Notes: generated from the sequence alone by a model not told the origin. A DNA stretch of 64,000 nt from Utricularia gibba (GCA_002189035.1 NEEC01000026.1:558001-622000); one strand, 5' to 3'. Shown: positions 22,841 through 36,277, numbered from the stretch's first letter. Made by a program: numbers and translations.

Positions 22841-22965
22841 GAGCTTTTGAGACATAAGATGTCTACGAGAAACCCAACATAAGTCTTGTATCAATTAGAT
22901 CTAGAGATTGAATGCACTTTTATAGTGAAAAAGAGATAACAACTTCTGCTTCATCTATTGGCAAA

Positions 22966-24336
22966 TGATAGCACACGAATTTTCCTACTTTTATGATATG
23001 AAAATCACAAATTTTTAATTATATTTAGTTGTTAATTTTATAGTTTTAAGTATTTTTATTTGATTAGGGAAAATATGATTTTTTGGTGTATTAGTGGGCT
23101 AAATCCTTTGATTTAGCTCACCTTATGTCTAACCCGATTTTGAGTTTAGTAGCAACCCAAAATTCAAGTAAGAAATCTGGATTTCATGCAAATCACCAAG
23201 CTGCAGGGGGCAATGAGTACACTGTTATGGCGGAAGTCTGCAAGTTAGGGCCAGGAGCAGTAGATTTGTCAGAGAATGTACTTGCCTTGGGCAGCGGGAG
23301 GAGAGAGAGTCGCAAAGGGGGAACAAGCAGAATTTTCAGAACACACACGAGGGGGTTTCTCCCCAACTCGAACACGAGGAATACTGAAGGAGAAGGAAAA
23401 AGAAAGGCGATTTTCTAGAGAAGAACCTCCAATTTAAAGGAAGAAAATGAAGACCCAGTTCAGCGCTGCTGTTCCGGCCTGTGAACAGTAGCATTCAAAA
23501 ACCAAAATCCTTACTGCTTTACTTTAGTTTGTTAATGTTTTTCAGTTTCTGCAATCAACTTCTGCATGATGTTCTTAACATTTTCGTTGTATTATGTTAA
23601 TGTCATTACTTTTGACTCTCCAAATATGAGTAGCAAAAACCCTAGGAGTGCCTTAAGGTGAAGCATGATGGTGTGGGTCTAGGAGTCTTAATAAAATTCA
23701 CCATTATTTCTTAACTCTTGTTTCTATCAAGCCATGGGTAGACCTAAGGAGGGGAACAAGTAGCTTCACAACTTAGATGCTTAATTTAGAGGTAGACCAA
23801 CAAATCAAGACGAGAGTAGTAGGTGTTAGTTCGGAGTAGAACCAGTAAAACCGGGTAGACCTAGTTCTATATGCTTTGCATGTGGGTAGACCTAATTGCA
23901 ATATTGGTGATGATATTGGAGACTAGCTTAGTCGAAAATGTGATGATTGACCTAGGTAAACTTAAGTTATTTGAAGTTGTGAGTGTAGGAACATGGTAAT
24001 TTAAGTTAGACATTTTAGCACCACACCATCGCAGATCCTTAAGGCATTTTCGTACTATTTTGAGTTAGAACCAGTACTTGTTACCTTTCACATTTAAACC
24101 TGATTTCGTTTACTGAACTTACTTGCCACTACTAGTCCGAGTTTAGACTAAGACCTACTATTGTCCCGAATTATGCATCTATTAAAACACTTAGCAAGCA
24201 TAAGCTCCTTGTGATCGACCCGACATCCACTATACAGGTTTTCTAAATTTATATTTTGTGTAGATTAGGGACTATAAATTTATTTGATACGGATTTCTAT
24301 TTTTATTGCAACGATATTAAGAATTTCTGTTTATCA
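22966..24336 (+). mobile_element. solo-LTR-like element, family B
   Basis: 1371 bp bounded by TGATAGCACACG and CTGTTTATCA, i.e. short inverted ends TGATA...TATCA. Flanked by the near-repeat GCAAA (22961-22965) and ACAAA (24337-24341), 4 of 5 matching. The interior shares GGAGTGCCTTARGGT and neighbouring motifs with the element at 52726-53906. It has no coding region. TG...CA ends and 5-bp target repeats point to an LTR rather than a DNA transposon. Confidence 0.72.
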
Positions 24337-24341
24337 ACAAA

Positions 24342-25306
24342 CAAATGGGTGTTCATTTACCAATTGGAGTACTCCCATTGTTCATGTTTTAATTCATAAA
24401 TAGATCAATATGCACCTTTAGGAAGAACATCCCTCAAAAGAAGAGCCTTAGTTATAATGATTCAAAGTGAAAGAGAAAATTTGTAAGAATATTTTGAACG
24501 ATTCAATCACATCTGCAACATGTATTTGCAGCAAGAACTTACTAAAGGTTAGATTTTATAGTACTTCTACAAAGGATTAACTCTCAAGATTTGAGGATAG
24601 GTGGATACTGTTACTTTGAGTAATGTGCCATTATTAGAGAAATGTCATAGTACTAATGCTAGAAGATTAATTATTCTACCATCAATTGTTATGATACATT
24701 ATACAAAGTAGACCATTCTAGAATCTTAGCTCAATTAGTCACATTGAATGACACCTTGAAACTTAGCTTTCAAACTCTTCTTCATAAAAAAAGGAGGATG
24801 TCATGGAACTTCAAGTTTAATCATACCATATGCAGATTGATGAATGGGAATTCGTGAAATACCTATTGAGGAGTGACGAACGAAAAATCCTGAGACATTA
24901 TGGAATATTAAGATTTTCAAATCAAATACAATTTATAAAACTCTAATGCACATTAATTAACAAATCCACAAAATATGTATTCGGGGTTGAACATAAGGAA
25001 TGTAATGCTTGTTGTGCGAAATTGTATACATTTTGATATCAAATACAATTTTTAGATCTTACCTAGAACTTATGCAAATTCAACAATAATTACAAAAATA
25101 CAAATAATTAGAGAGCAACTTTCTAATTCTAAATTAGAAAACGCATATGCAATGTCTCGGGTTTCCAAGGGTGAAATACTCACTCATCTCTTCATCCTAA
25201 AACTATAATGTGCAAACTAACCCGAGATGGACTAAGTCTATATACGCCAATCTTTAATTTTTTTGGTTTCAATTTCCTTAGGTTTCCTAGACCCATCTTA
25301 CACTTA
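24342..25306. other. gypsy gag relic and unassigned AT-rich sequence
   Basis: 24430-24860 translates, with stops and frame changes, to gag-like phrases (ESL-EYFERFNHICNMYLQQ; ILYYFYKGLT), probably an old Ty3/gypsy gag. 24900-25306 is AT-rich and is the left flank of the Harbinger insertion; its continuation is at 31681. Confidence 0.45.
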
Positions 25307-25761
25307 GGCCACGTTTGGTTGGACAATTTAGGTGGGTTTTCGCGTGGGTTTAGGAATAAACCCACGTTTGGTACATGGGTTTTAGGTGGGTAAAAATATA
25401 CCCACCTGCTGGCTATATACTCGGCAGGAATCCGCCGAGCTGGGATTAACTAAATCGAGGGGGAGGGGGGAGGGGGTGGTCGATTTAGCTAAACAAGGGT
25501 GTTGATTCCAATTTTACCCTCAACGTCGTGTAAATTTGAACGCAGATCTACAGAAACTAGATGCAAGTATTGCGAATTGCCAGCGGCGTTGTGTTCGTGC
25601 ACTTTGGGTGCAAATAGGTGGGTCTTCCGGTACGTGTGTTTTTTGTTCTTGATGGGTTTGTCAACTACCAACATCTATGTATTCTAATTTTCCAATTTCA
25701 AAATCAGTGGTGATTTGTGTGTGGATTTCTTTCACTCGATTTTTATTATTGTTGAGGGGAC

Positions 25762-26972
25762 ATGAATTTTTTCAATGAGGGTCATGTCACCTTGCGTGCG
25801 ACTGCGGCGGTATTAACCAAATACTTGATTGGGATGAATGTGTTAATATACTTATATTGGAAAAATTACCATACGAAATATAGGGTGAGACACATGTATT
25901 TCTTTATAGACAAGATTCCTAAACAAGTTGAGTATATTAGTAGGTTGGTGAGTGATGTAAACAACACATCAATTGAGAACTTGAGAATCAGCCGAAATGA
26001 CTTTGGTATTTTATGTAGCCTGTTAGAAAATCATTCTAGTTTAAAGGCTGGAAAATATGTTACAATTCCGAAGATGGTTTGCATATTTTTAAGAATCTCA
26101 GGTCACCATAAAAAAATGTAGGTGCGGAAGCATGTTTATAGGAGGCTTCCAAAAGGTGTTGCATGCAGTCCTTTGCTTTTATGAGGTACTACTAGAGACC
26201 CCAGTAGCTGTTGGAAAATATGCATTCGAAGGAAAGTTCAAATACTTTAAGGGTAGACACATCTTTCATACATGTTTTTTAGAATGTGGCTCCAATTAAC
26301 TATGCATTTGTAGCATTGGGTTGGGGCCATAGATGGTACATACATCGATATACGAGTGAAGAAATCAAAAGCTGCAAGGTATATAAATCAAAATGGTGTG
26401 ATATCGACAAATGTGTTGGGTGTATGTGATGAAGACATGAAATTTATGTATGTGCTAGTTGGGTGGGAGGGGTCTATTGCACACAATTAGGTGCTAAACG
26501 ATACATTCTCAAGATCCGATGATTTTCATGTACACGCAAGTATTTGACTTGTTTAGTCTCTGCATGTGATTTCAATCACTTTATGGAAATGAATATGTGA
26601 TGACACAGGAACATATTACCTATGCTATAATGGATACGCCAATAGGAAAGGTTTTTTGGCACCATACTATGGAGTCCGTTATCACTTGAAGGAGTGGGGA
26701 TAGGGAAATGGAGTATCCTAGAATGCTAAAGAGCTATTCAGCATGTGGCACGCATCAGCCAAAAATGTGATCGAACGAATTTGAGGCTTGATGAAAATGC
26801 GGTGGGGTATACTACAGTCAGCTAGCTACTATTCGGTAGATACACAAAATTGGATTGTTTTGGCATGTGCTTTGCTCCATAACCTAATTCGAAAGGAGAT
26901 GATCGTCGATCATCTAGAGGATGAGGTCCCATTGGATTTCCAGAATGAAATCAGGGAAACAAGTGATACATA
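25762..26972 (+). pseudogene. PIF/Harbinger transposase, inactivated
   Basis: Nuclease-type transposase related to HARBI1/ALP1. The N-terminal frame 25762-26121 ends with a stop. Beyond it the conserved core can be followed in shifted frames: GAIDGTYIDIRV near 26325 (first catalytic Asp), GVISTNVLGVCDEDMKFMYV, then a GWEGS block with a stop where ADSRVL is expected (about 26490), FLAPYYGVRYHLKEW near 26660, NVIERI near 26770, and MKMRWGILQSASYY to LACALLHNLIRKEM at 26788-26920. The usual VDAGY reads LCYNGY, so the second catalytic Asp is lost. Several stops and frameshifts show it is dead. Confidence 0.88.
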
Positions 26973-26999
26973 AAATGTCATAACGTTTGTTGGAGGAAG

Positions 27000-29900
27000 T
27001 CAGGCATGGAATAGGTGGCGTGACGAGCAAATTGAGGTGATGTACACCGAGTGGCTCGCAACCTACAGACACCGCTAATGTAGGCCTGCTTTAGGTTGTG
27101 GTGTTATTGATTTTCCTAAATGAACATTTTGAAACTATCATGAAGTTTGTACTAGATTTGCTAAGTGAAACTTGTATGCATTAGAAAGATTGAAAAAGCA
27201 TCGCATACATATATATCCAATGCACAACCATACATACATCGGGTGTATGCCAACATGAACACCAATTCTCATAGTATCCGGTGCTTGCTGCAAGTAGTGG
27301 TGGGATTCTACCACTATGATATGTGTTACCATGGGATAACAAGGTATTACATGGAGGACCATTGGACTCGACACCGCGATCTTGGGATGACGTGCTTCGG
27401 AAGTCCTATTAGACATTACAGACTTAGCAGCATCATGTGTTGCCCAGTCCGACGCTTCAAAATTTTGGAAAGACATGAGCTTGAAGTTGCCCCATATTAC
27501 CCGAGTCATAAAATATGATGCTTCTAAACACCTATGGTACACTAAACACATAGCATCACCGCATGCTACCTTATCTAGCATTCTCTTTTTCAATAAAAGT
27601 GAGTTTAAATGGTGAAGTTATCCAACATTAAATGCGCTGGGCGGTTTTTAACCATAGTGGGCAATTAATTCCCACCTGCACACAATAAAGTCACCTGACA
27701 TTTTCCACTTTCCAAAACGACTTCATTAATCATGCCCTTACAACTCCTTCCTTATGGCATACGTGCAACAGTACCGCATACATCGGATTTCTTCACACCC
27801 TCATCAGAAGAGCTTCATGATGATAGGCAGAACAGTACGCAGCCTATTCATATGTGTTTCAGAATCTTCCTTTCTTTCGGTAGTATGATTTCTTTTTCTT
27901 TTTTTGTAGATGTTAGCATGTGACAAACTATGCGCCCGCTTCTCAATTCCTGACGGCTGCATTATGTAGGATAAATTACCCGGTGAAACATCCGACTCTG
28001 AACCACCAACCAGAGTTGGAGCAATGAGATTCGCCGTCAGCACCAAGCACTTTTGGTGTGGATTGCAATTGCCCCCGCCTCCTTTCTTGGTGCGGATACT
28101 TGCTGCACTCTTGATCCCACTCTTGCACTTGACTCCATATTTTGTGGTGCACGTACTCGCGTTTTTGCAGATTTTCCAAGAGGAGGATATACCTCCAAAA
28201 ATGTGTGTCTTCTTTGAAGTCTTCGTGTATGTCAATGTAAGGGGAGTTTGCACTATTCTCTTCATGTCAAACCGGGTGTGTTTCTCGTTACAGACATGAG
28301 AAGCGCATATGATGATTGATGAATTAGTTTCGTATGGGTATGCCCACCCAACGGGCCAACAAAATTGACAGTGTCAGATAATGTTGGACACTCATCAAGT
28401 AATCATATACAAATACTTTAAAATATTCTAAATTTGTGTGCATCATAAGGCATGTTTTTTTTGTCGTCCTATTGTAGTAATGGAGGTCTTGCCAAAGAAT
28501 GCAGCAAAGAGGTTTTTGAATTTGTTCTCTAGCAGAAAAAAGTCACTATAGGACATTTTGCCACCCTTTGTCAATGCTCCTAGAATACAACATTTGTAGT
28601 GTGGAACCCTTGACACCATAGACAACGTAAGAGTACAAACGAAGATGCGGAGGACATGTTCCATGAAGAGGGTGAAAACATGTAGCCAGAAGGCGACAGT
28701 AACGGACCAAAACTGATTTTGATACTAGACGATGAGTACGGAGTTGCTACAGCAAAGTACACCGAGTTGGAGAGATTGCACGCAAAGAATCTTGAACTTT
28801 GTGGATGACTTGCTTGGTATGAGTGCAGGTGACCATATGGTGGACTGTCGAGCAATGATGCAGCCCCACCACGGAAGTTATTAATATTCGATGTAAATGG
28901 CGCACTTGCGCATATTGTGTATCCTTGGGATGTCAAGTGGGGAACTCCGAGGCCAGATGCGGTCATTTATGGGTGAAATGGTAATGTGCTGTATTTCACC
29001 TATGCATCCATCACGACGTGGTACTCTAACATTTGATATGAGTTTAATATTTCTTTTATGTTTCGATACTATTATTGTGGTTTTAGTGTATCTTCGACCA
29101 TAAGCACGTGAGTTGATATAGTTTTGCATGGAACATTTCCACGTCATGATGCGGTCTTTGAGAGGACGGTAAGATTGTCCAATGATTATGTGGTAAGGTC
29201 TATATGATGCTGACGCTTGATTTTCTCGATAAAATATTTCAATGAACAATTGCACGATGTGATTCAGGGGTTACTAGGACCTGCAACCGCCAACAAGCTT
29301 GTCTTCTAATGGGATGGATCCAGGACTATGGACACTAGTTATCCAATCACAACAATAGGAACAACACTATTAAGCTGAAGTTGTTGACTCATGTTTCGAG
29401 CGCCAACATAGAGTTCCAGGGCAAATATCACCATCTTAATACACTACTCATCAATGATGCGCCATACAAGTCACTACACAACCCGATGAGTGTCTCATCA
29501 CTCTCTTGCACCTTGCCATATTCCCAACAATTGTTCCCTGGTTTGAGGGGGTGATATTAGGTCGTTCTTGGAAGCGTTCATTGACATAATGGATGTTCCC
29601 ACACACGACGATCACCGACGAGTAGGTCAACATCCAATAAATGAAAAAACCAACAGTGGAAGCAGTACAAGGTTATTGCATGATAGATGATATACCTTTA
29701 ATTTGCATGGATCTTGCGTGAACTACGGTATTCTAACTTTGTTATTATGTGATCGAACAACTATTGCAGAAGCAACGCATGTATTAAGATCCAATGCCAT
29801 ATCTAACCATTGCACAATGTGTCCATATGCGGTACTTCATAACAATCAACACCAACACGATGCTCTTCCATCACTTCTTGGTAGCACCGCACTGTGATGT

Positions 29901-30360
29901 GCCATTGTTTGAAGCACTGTGTTTATGGGTTAGTGCTTCAAAGCGTAGCACTACGCTTGTTCATATGCAGTGCTTCCACAAAGGACGTGGAACATTGTCT
30001 ATCGTCTACTATAATGCTCACACCCTGCACTCAACCCTGCCCACTTCAATCAGGTGTTGTGTATACGAATTACATGTATTCATCTTCCGCCCTCATTTTC
30101 ATGTGGAATACCATACATATTTGTTTACAAGATGCTTAGAAGATGAAATAAATATAGTCCATGAGTCCAACAAAATGCCAAAACTGTACAAAAGATTTAA
30201 GATCTAAGGTCAAATGCAAGACTATGCACAATCAGCTCTCTTTCGCAATCATTTGAGGACGGAAACTAGTGCAACCTTACAGGGTTGGAGCTAATCATCT
30301 TTGCTATGGTAAAACATTGGAATGCAGAAAGTTGCAGTAGCATACCTCTGATGATCTCCC
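27000..30360. other. central non-coding part of the Harbinger element
   Basis: About 3.3 kb between the transposase and the Myb-like gene. Open frames exist on both strands (for example 27138-27593 and 27804-28265 on minus) but none carries a recognisable domain, and they overlap each other in opposite directions. I see no nested element with clear ends here. Confidence 0.5.
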
Positions 30361-30369
30361 CTGCCTGAT

Positions 30370-31201
30370 GCTGATTGTCCACCAACTCTCGCGATTGCTA
30401 CAGCACTGTTAATCCCAAGTGACGTAGCTCCTCACATGTGCACATATTATACTCCTTCATTTCTTTGAGGAGCTGCATATCATCATCGATTCCCCTCGGT
30501 CCCCGTCCGCTTCGTCTAGACCATCGTGAGTTGGTGTTGTTGTGTGATTCAAAGTCTCTACTCTTAGGAGTGACATTCACTCTCCACGCCACAACCAAAT
30601 GGGTCACAGGATGTGTCAGCGTACAAAAAGTTTATATCTTGTCCAATGATATCCGGATCCAGGGGACAATCCAAAGATGCATCCAAATTCTCACCAACAT
30701 CTTTAACTAATTTTCTCTTCATGGTCATAGTATTATCCCTGCCACTCCATGTAATACAGCCATGCTTTGTATCTTAGTACGCACAGCCTCGGTGCATGCT
30801 AACATAACCACATGATAAGCATCGGATATAACATCACCGACTGTAAGGCATACGTCCTAGTCAATCTCCTTCCAAACCTCCTCGTTAGCGTCTATGGTGT
30901 AGGTTAGCTCATTGAAATCGGTGCCCGACCTTGATAAAAAATCTACAAGGAGATAATAGCCTTTTTTCTATGTATGCACCTTGTTGGATATGTGCAGGTG
31001 TGCATGGATGTCAATTTCTGGGCGGAGTTTCAATAACTCTATCTCTAGTGCTCGGTGATACTCCCTCTTGAAACCATTCTCAATTTTCCAGCCTTCTTTC
31101 ACTATCTGCTTCAGAGCATGCAACAAATCCTTCTCCCCATCTGGCTTCCAGACCCGCTTCGTATTTTTGGTGGAGTCTTCCATGTCATTTGGGCTATGCA
31201 T
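30370..31201 (-). pseudogene. Harbinger Myb/SANT-like ORF1 protein
   Basis: The minus-strand frame from 31201 (MHSPNDMEDSTKNTKRVWKP) contains a Myb/SANT-like domain: KRVWKPDGEKDLLHALKQIV, then EGWKIENGFK, then the LRPEIDIHAHLHISNKV helix. This is the DNA-binding partner that Harbinger transposase needs. A stop follows at 30968. Downstream (30960-30370) related coding with stops continues, including ANEEVWKEID and, at 30510-30400, DDMQLLKEMKEYN. The gene is therefore interrupted. Confidence 0.78.
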
Positions 31202-31680
31202 ACCTATGGTTTATACTAAAGGAAAAAAATAGGAATAATAAAGCAAAATCAACGACGACTTACAATAAGTCAACCCTAGAATTAACTCTGAAATCAACAA
31301 ATTTTAAGTGAGAAAATCCACACAAAGAATGGCATACACAATCTGCAATTGACCCATGGCCCAAAGCCCTCACTTACTAGTGAAATCGTAGGAGATCTCA
31401 TCGCACGGCAGCACCATAACCCCATAGATGATGTCGATGGAGAAAGGGGAAAACTAATTGTGATAAAAATGTGTAATAATTTTTGGGAAAGGCTATATTG
31501 GTAATTTCATATGAACATTTATCACAAACCTAATTTTATACCCACGTAACAAACATGTTTTATAATTTAAACCCATCAACCAAACACGAATAATCTTCTA
31601 AACCCATCAAATCCATTTATCTAAATCCAAATAAACTAAATCCGAGTTTAAGTGTTACCCAATAACCAAACGTGGCCTTA

Positions 31681-32796
31681 GTTCTACCATTTCATAAGCT
31701 TGATGAGATTAGATCTACTCGATTCTATTAATCACTATCCAAGAAATCACATATGTTACTACATTCCAAACTCATTTGTCTATCTTTAGATTGGGCTTCC
31801 AAAGCTAAACCTATTTTCTTTTTCCTCTTATAGATCTATCCTGAAATGTTAAATACCAAAACAGACAATATCATACAAAGCGTGGATGGGTCATGATATC
31901 AAGCACCATCACTAGGGAACTCATATGTTGTTCCTCATAAGTCGTTCTATAGTTTGAAAACATTGTAAAGTCCCTTGTCGAGAGTACCACTAAAATACAA
32001 TGGAACAAAAGGATATTAAATATCAAATAATGATCATGAAATAACCCTTACCATGCAATTCAAATGTGATCATCAATTATTAGTTATTGTGACATGGCTT
32101 ATGTTTCACATAAGAAGTATTATGGACCATTTCCCTAACTTTGTTAGTATCTTATTTATCAAGCGCTATCGGGTCATTATGCACACAATTATGTACAGCC
32201 GGAGTCATTAGCTATCTTCCAATCTTGCAATAAAGGGATGGTGGATCACTACCTATTCCCTATTGGGAAGTAAAGGAGGAAGATGACTGGGTTGTGTCAT
32301 ACCCACATAGGATTGTTAGAAGAGATCAGATGGAGCATCGCCGATTGATTTAACAAGTGACGTGCAAAGGTGTCCAAGTGGAAGTGTAGTTACACCTCAT
32401 CATCCATGCAAACTGTAGAAAACAACTTCATAACAAAGGTTGGTGTAGAGATCAGATCTACAGATGAATGGCATTGGGAACGAGTCAAGGGCTTGCATCA
32501 TTATTGAGTTAATCTCTGGGACTCCTTGTGTTCTTGTCAGATATAGCAACTAACTAGTAAGTGCTTGTGTTTAACACAAATTATATTTGCTTTCTTACTT
32601 CATAATCCAAGAGATCACATACATGATTGGTATAATGATATGCATTTTAGAGAAACATACGCTCGCTCCATTCATGATAATGGTCATAAAAAAATGTTTT
32701 TATTGTTAATTTTTTGCTTCAATTTTTTTTAACTTTGTTTAGAAGGTATATAGGATAGTAAGGAATCATTGATATTGGACAAGAGCAAGATACTAC
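31681..32796. other. right flank of Harbinger, unassigned repeat-like DNA
   Basis: Continues the AT-rich sequence that ends at 25306. No gene is visible. Character resembles an old LTR or retroelement internal region, without motifs I can name. Confidence 0.35.
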
Positions 32797-33902
32797 TGAT
32801 GCATGTCGTAACTTGTAGATAAATGTCACAGTTTAACACGTTCAACGCATCAAAAGAAATTTATAAACCTAATAATTCTACTATACAAATTAAAGAAATT
32901 AATGTAGCATGGCAAAAAAGGGTCGAATCCACAAGGAATGGTTGTAATTTCTCGAAGTCCTTTACATTTACTAAAATAGGGGTGATTCTAGGGGTTTAGC
33001 TTTTATGCATGTGAGACATAAAATAACAGTAATTGAAATAAACAAGTTACAGGGGTGAGTGAGCATAGAGAATAACAAGAATGCATAAAAATATAAAATG
33101 AAGGTGATTTGACTGGGTTTTACACTAGGATATGTTTCTTGTGTCACTCAAGAAAGTCCATAGGCTTAAACTCAGCTTTATCATGCCCAAAGATAGAGTA
33201 AAGGATTGTAGGAACAGTACATGTAATATTTCATTTAAAACTAAAGAGGAAGACCTTACACATAAACAATTTCATAAACTAAAATAACATCTACAAGAGG
33301 TGTCTCATTCATAGCCAAGCACCAGAAATGTAACAAAGCAAGGAAATGCAGAAAATAACAACAACAAGCTCAACAACAAAAATGGAAGTGCGGAAAGCTA
33401 AAGTAAATTTTCAAACAGGTGCTATAGGTCGTAGATCTGCTGAAACTGAACATTTCGGATGGAAATATGGTAGGAAAATGTAGATTTGGAAGCTGTCGGA
33501 GCCGTTCTTCGGAGAACCACCTTTCTCCTCGCTTCCTACTCCTTGTTGTTCGCTTCCTCTCTCTCTTGCTTCTTCTTTTCTTTTCCCGCTCAAAGTAATG
33601 ATATCTCCATCTTTTTCATGGACTTCTGAAGAAAGATCTCCGCTCTATATTTTATCTTTACAGAAGGTGGCTGCGGAAAACGCACTGCCAATATTGGTTT
33701 CTACCCTTTTAAGATGTAGAAACACATTAGAAATAAACATTAGAGTTTTCAACGTAATTGTTTCCAATTAAGCCCATTTTCACAACAAACACTTTACAAT
33801 AAACTAGTTGCATGAAAAGAAACCATTACACATATTAAATAGCATTTTGCCTCATAAAACAACCCTAAATACTACAAAAATACAATAAAAATGGTGTTAT
33901 CA
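32797..33902 (-). mobile_element. probable solo LTR, inverted (family B-like)
   Basis: Ends TGATGCATGTCG and GGTGTTATCA; read on the minus strand it starts TGATAACACC, like the family B start TGATAACACATA at 52726. Flanks ACTAC (32792-32796) and ATTAC (33903-33907) match in 4 of 5 bases. A GGGTCGAATCCACAAGGAA block near 32925 is common in plant LTRs. The left boundary is uncertain. Confidence 0.5.
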
Positions 33903-33904
33903 AT

Positions 33905-34975
33905 TACCTTCAATGTTCCATATGACACCTCGCAATAGACCTAAGAAGCATAAAAAAAGGCCACCTTATGAAAAACAATCGCCTCATAGGAAATAGAACA
34001 AAACTGGAACAAGACAATGACAATTTTGTCGTGCATGCGGATATACGAGGCACAACATATGGACATGTGAGCTGAACTTCAAAAAAAGTTAGTTTGCTAT
34101 ATTGGATCATAGTTTTGTTTCATATGGTGTGGTATTATTTGTTATCAAAGTATATTATTTCCTCATTATGGGAAGAAGAAGGTTGTGAAAAAATGAAGGA
34201 AATGAGCAAGGAACACAAGAGTCATCCAAGGAAACAGAGTCAAAGGTCACCTCTAATGAACTCAAAAAACCAATTACATCAAAGGGAAACAAAGACATGC
34301 CAAATAAAGACAAAAAGGTATAATTTTTTCGTAGTTCTTTCATCCTTAAGCTCATGTGTTCAATTAATCCAAATCAGGATCCACAAGTGAAACAAGAAAA
34401 GACTTTGAGCATGGAGCCCCTACGATGGTGGGACAGTAGTTTGCCAATTGCCAAAACATCATTCTTTCATCTGATATTCCACTATTGTGAACAACTATGG
34501 TGGATCAAACCAAAAGATGAAGGATAACAAGAAGAAGAAGTGTCTTCCTGGGTTTCGTAAGTATGGTACCCTTATTGAGTTTGATTTTACAAAAGTGCTA
34601 CGTCATATTAGAGGTGAGATTCCACAAGAGCGGCTGGACATTTCTAATTTCATTGATCCTTTATATTTTAATGAGAGGGTTGGTAATGAGGGAGAGAGTT
34701 CATAGAAGATTCCCCATGAACCAGCCTTCCTCAGTTGCTTATACGTGGTGTGGCCTAATATTTATCGATAAGGTGAACTTCGTTTTATATTTGAATATTA
34801 CATACAATGTGTTTAACCATTTATGTTCTACAACTAAAGGTCATTGGCTGATGATGATATGCTACAACTTTGGAGTCACACACAATAGAATGATCACTAT
34901 CTTACATTCTTTGAGAGCAGGAGATGCACGATATCTAGCGAAGTAAGATTTGTATCGGTACTACAAACTATTATA
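33905..34975 (+). pseudogene. MULE/FAR1-like transposase tail, possibly with Ulp1-like part
   Basis: Near 33920-34085 a basic region (RNRPKKHKKRPPYEKQ) leads, across two stops, to a zinc knuckle CRACGYTRHNIWTC (C-x2-C-x4-H-x4-C), as at the C-terminus of MULE/FAR1-type transposases. Further on, 34487-34705 and 34563-34946 are overlapping frames; the second ends GHWLMMICYNFG...ILHSLRAGD, which faintly resembles the HW region of Ulp1-like proteases carried by some MULEs. A solo LTR interrupts the sequence at 34981. The identification of the second part is tentative. Confidence 0.45.
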
Positions 34976-34980
34976 CTACA

Positions 34981-36277
34981 TGTTGCGTGTCGTTTTTTCA
35001 ACAAATTTTAATTTATTAAAATGTAAAACACAAAAGAACGTTGTACGAGTGTTGATCTCAGGGAGTTGAGTTTTGCAAAAAGTGTTTTGTGATAGACTTT
35101 TACAAATTGTCACGGGTTAGTTAAAGAGGGTTTTTGAAGTACAAAAATAAAAGATGCAACGCAAGTAATGGACCTTGACTAAGGGTTGTTGTTCCTGGAA
35201 TTGAATTCCGTTTCCTTCTTTTGTCTATCATCACCTCCGCTTTCACTGATTCCTTCTGAATAACTAGTTATTGGAGCAAGGAATAGCCGACTCTCCCTTA
35301 CACTCTAATTGACAAGGAGGCACAGAAATAGCCTCATTTAATTCCTCTTTGGACGATTGAAAAGACAAGAGGATTGTCGTTGAATGCCTTTAAAACTGAA
35401 TTTTGCGTGTGTACCCAGTTGTTACCAATGACCAATGGTAGGTACGAGGTCACTACCTATCCATTGTTACGGTACCTCGATCACAAACAATGCGCTACTT
35501 CACTCGAACCAGTAGAGTTGGAGATTGTGCTCTTCACCTTGCTTTTTATCAAAATCCACGAGGAGTAGCCTACTACTCATAGACCATGACTACGAATCGC
35601 TACATAAAGACTGCAACAAGACGCATGGAAGTATGCAAAATCCAGAATGAATTCAGTAAAAAATTGAGATTAATGCTCACAACTTGGAAGGAAACTTCAT
35701 CTACTCCTAGAAACTAAAAGAGTTTAGCCAAAAATGTCAATGAAAGCAAAAAATGAAATGGAAAGCTAAAGTGTTCTTCCTCCCTTAGAGGAGAGGAAGA
35801 ACCAAAAGTTTTAAGTGCAAAAAGTAAGTGTCAAAAGTCCGAAAGAGATTGTTTCAAGTTGGTTTTAATTCAATCTCCACGTGCATGAACTTCTTCTACT
35901 CCATTCCATCATTTTTGTTGTCTTGCGTATGCCAACAACTTTTCCATGCATGCAAGTAAACGTCTAATCATTGTTACAGACTCTGACATACCGTAAGTCA
36001 GGGATCCTGACTAGTGTCAGTCTTCTGCCCACAATTGACCAAAGTTGCGTGCAAGGCACGAAACGTCAGAGTTTGGTCTCTTGCAACACTTCAAACCTGC
36101 CTCCTGACATTTTGGATGAAAGTATACGAAAAAAAATAACAAAATATGTACAAAATTCAAAAATAGAGATTTTTTAATAAAATCTAATACTTAACAATAT
36201 AACTCTTAATTTGGACGACTTAGTACTAAATTAACACATAATAATACATAGTAATAACTAGAAAATGACACTTAACA
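34981..36277 (-). mobile_element. solo LTR (family C) with perfect TSD
   Basis: 1297 bp beginning TGTTGCGTGTC and ending GACACTTAACA, an 11-bp imperfect inverted repeat (9 of 11). A perfect 5-bp direct repeat CTACA flanks it (34976-34980 and 36278-36282). There is no coding content. Orientation is inferred from an LTR-like GATCTCAGGGAGTTG block near the left end, which in related LTRs lies near the 3' end. Confidence 0.85.

Larger units (their letters stand above)
18331..22879 (+). mobile_element. Ty1/copia retrotransposon, truncated at both ends
   Basis: A partial 5' LTR (18331-18579) ends AACCCAACA and is followed by the primer binding site TGGTATCAGAAC (18581-18592). Then come a leader with 57-bp repeats, gag, protease, integrase and part of the reverse transcriptase, in the copia order (integrase before RT). 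The body stops inside RT at about 22840 and joins directly to the last 38 bp of a 3' LTR (22842-22879, ending with the same GTCTACGAGAAACCCAACA). The rest of RT, RNase H and most of the 3' LTR are deleted. Confidence 0.92.
25307..31677. mobile_element. PIF/Harbinger DNA transposon with both genes
   Basis: 6371 bp with 14-bp perfect terminal inverted repeats GGCCACGTTTGGTT and the 3-bp target duplication TTA (25304-25306 and 31678-31680), both typical of PIF/Harbinger. Subterminal regions at both ends repeat TGGGTTT/AAACCCA motifs. A DDE transposase gene lies on the + strand near the left end, and a Myb/SANT-like gene on the minus strand near the right end, the convergent layout known for autonomous family members. 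Both genes have lesions, so this copy is no longer autonomous. Confidence 0.93.

Noticed and set aside
27138-30210. Open frames inside the Harbinger centre
   Set aside because: Overlapping on both strands with no domain; treated as non-coding part of the transposon.
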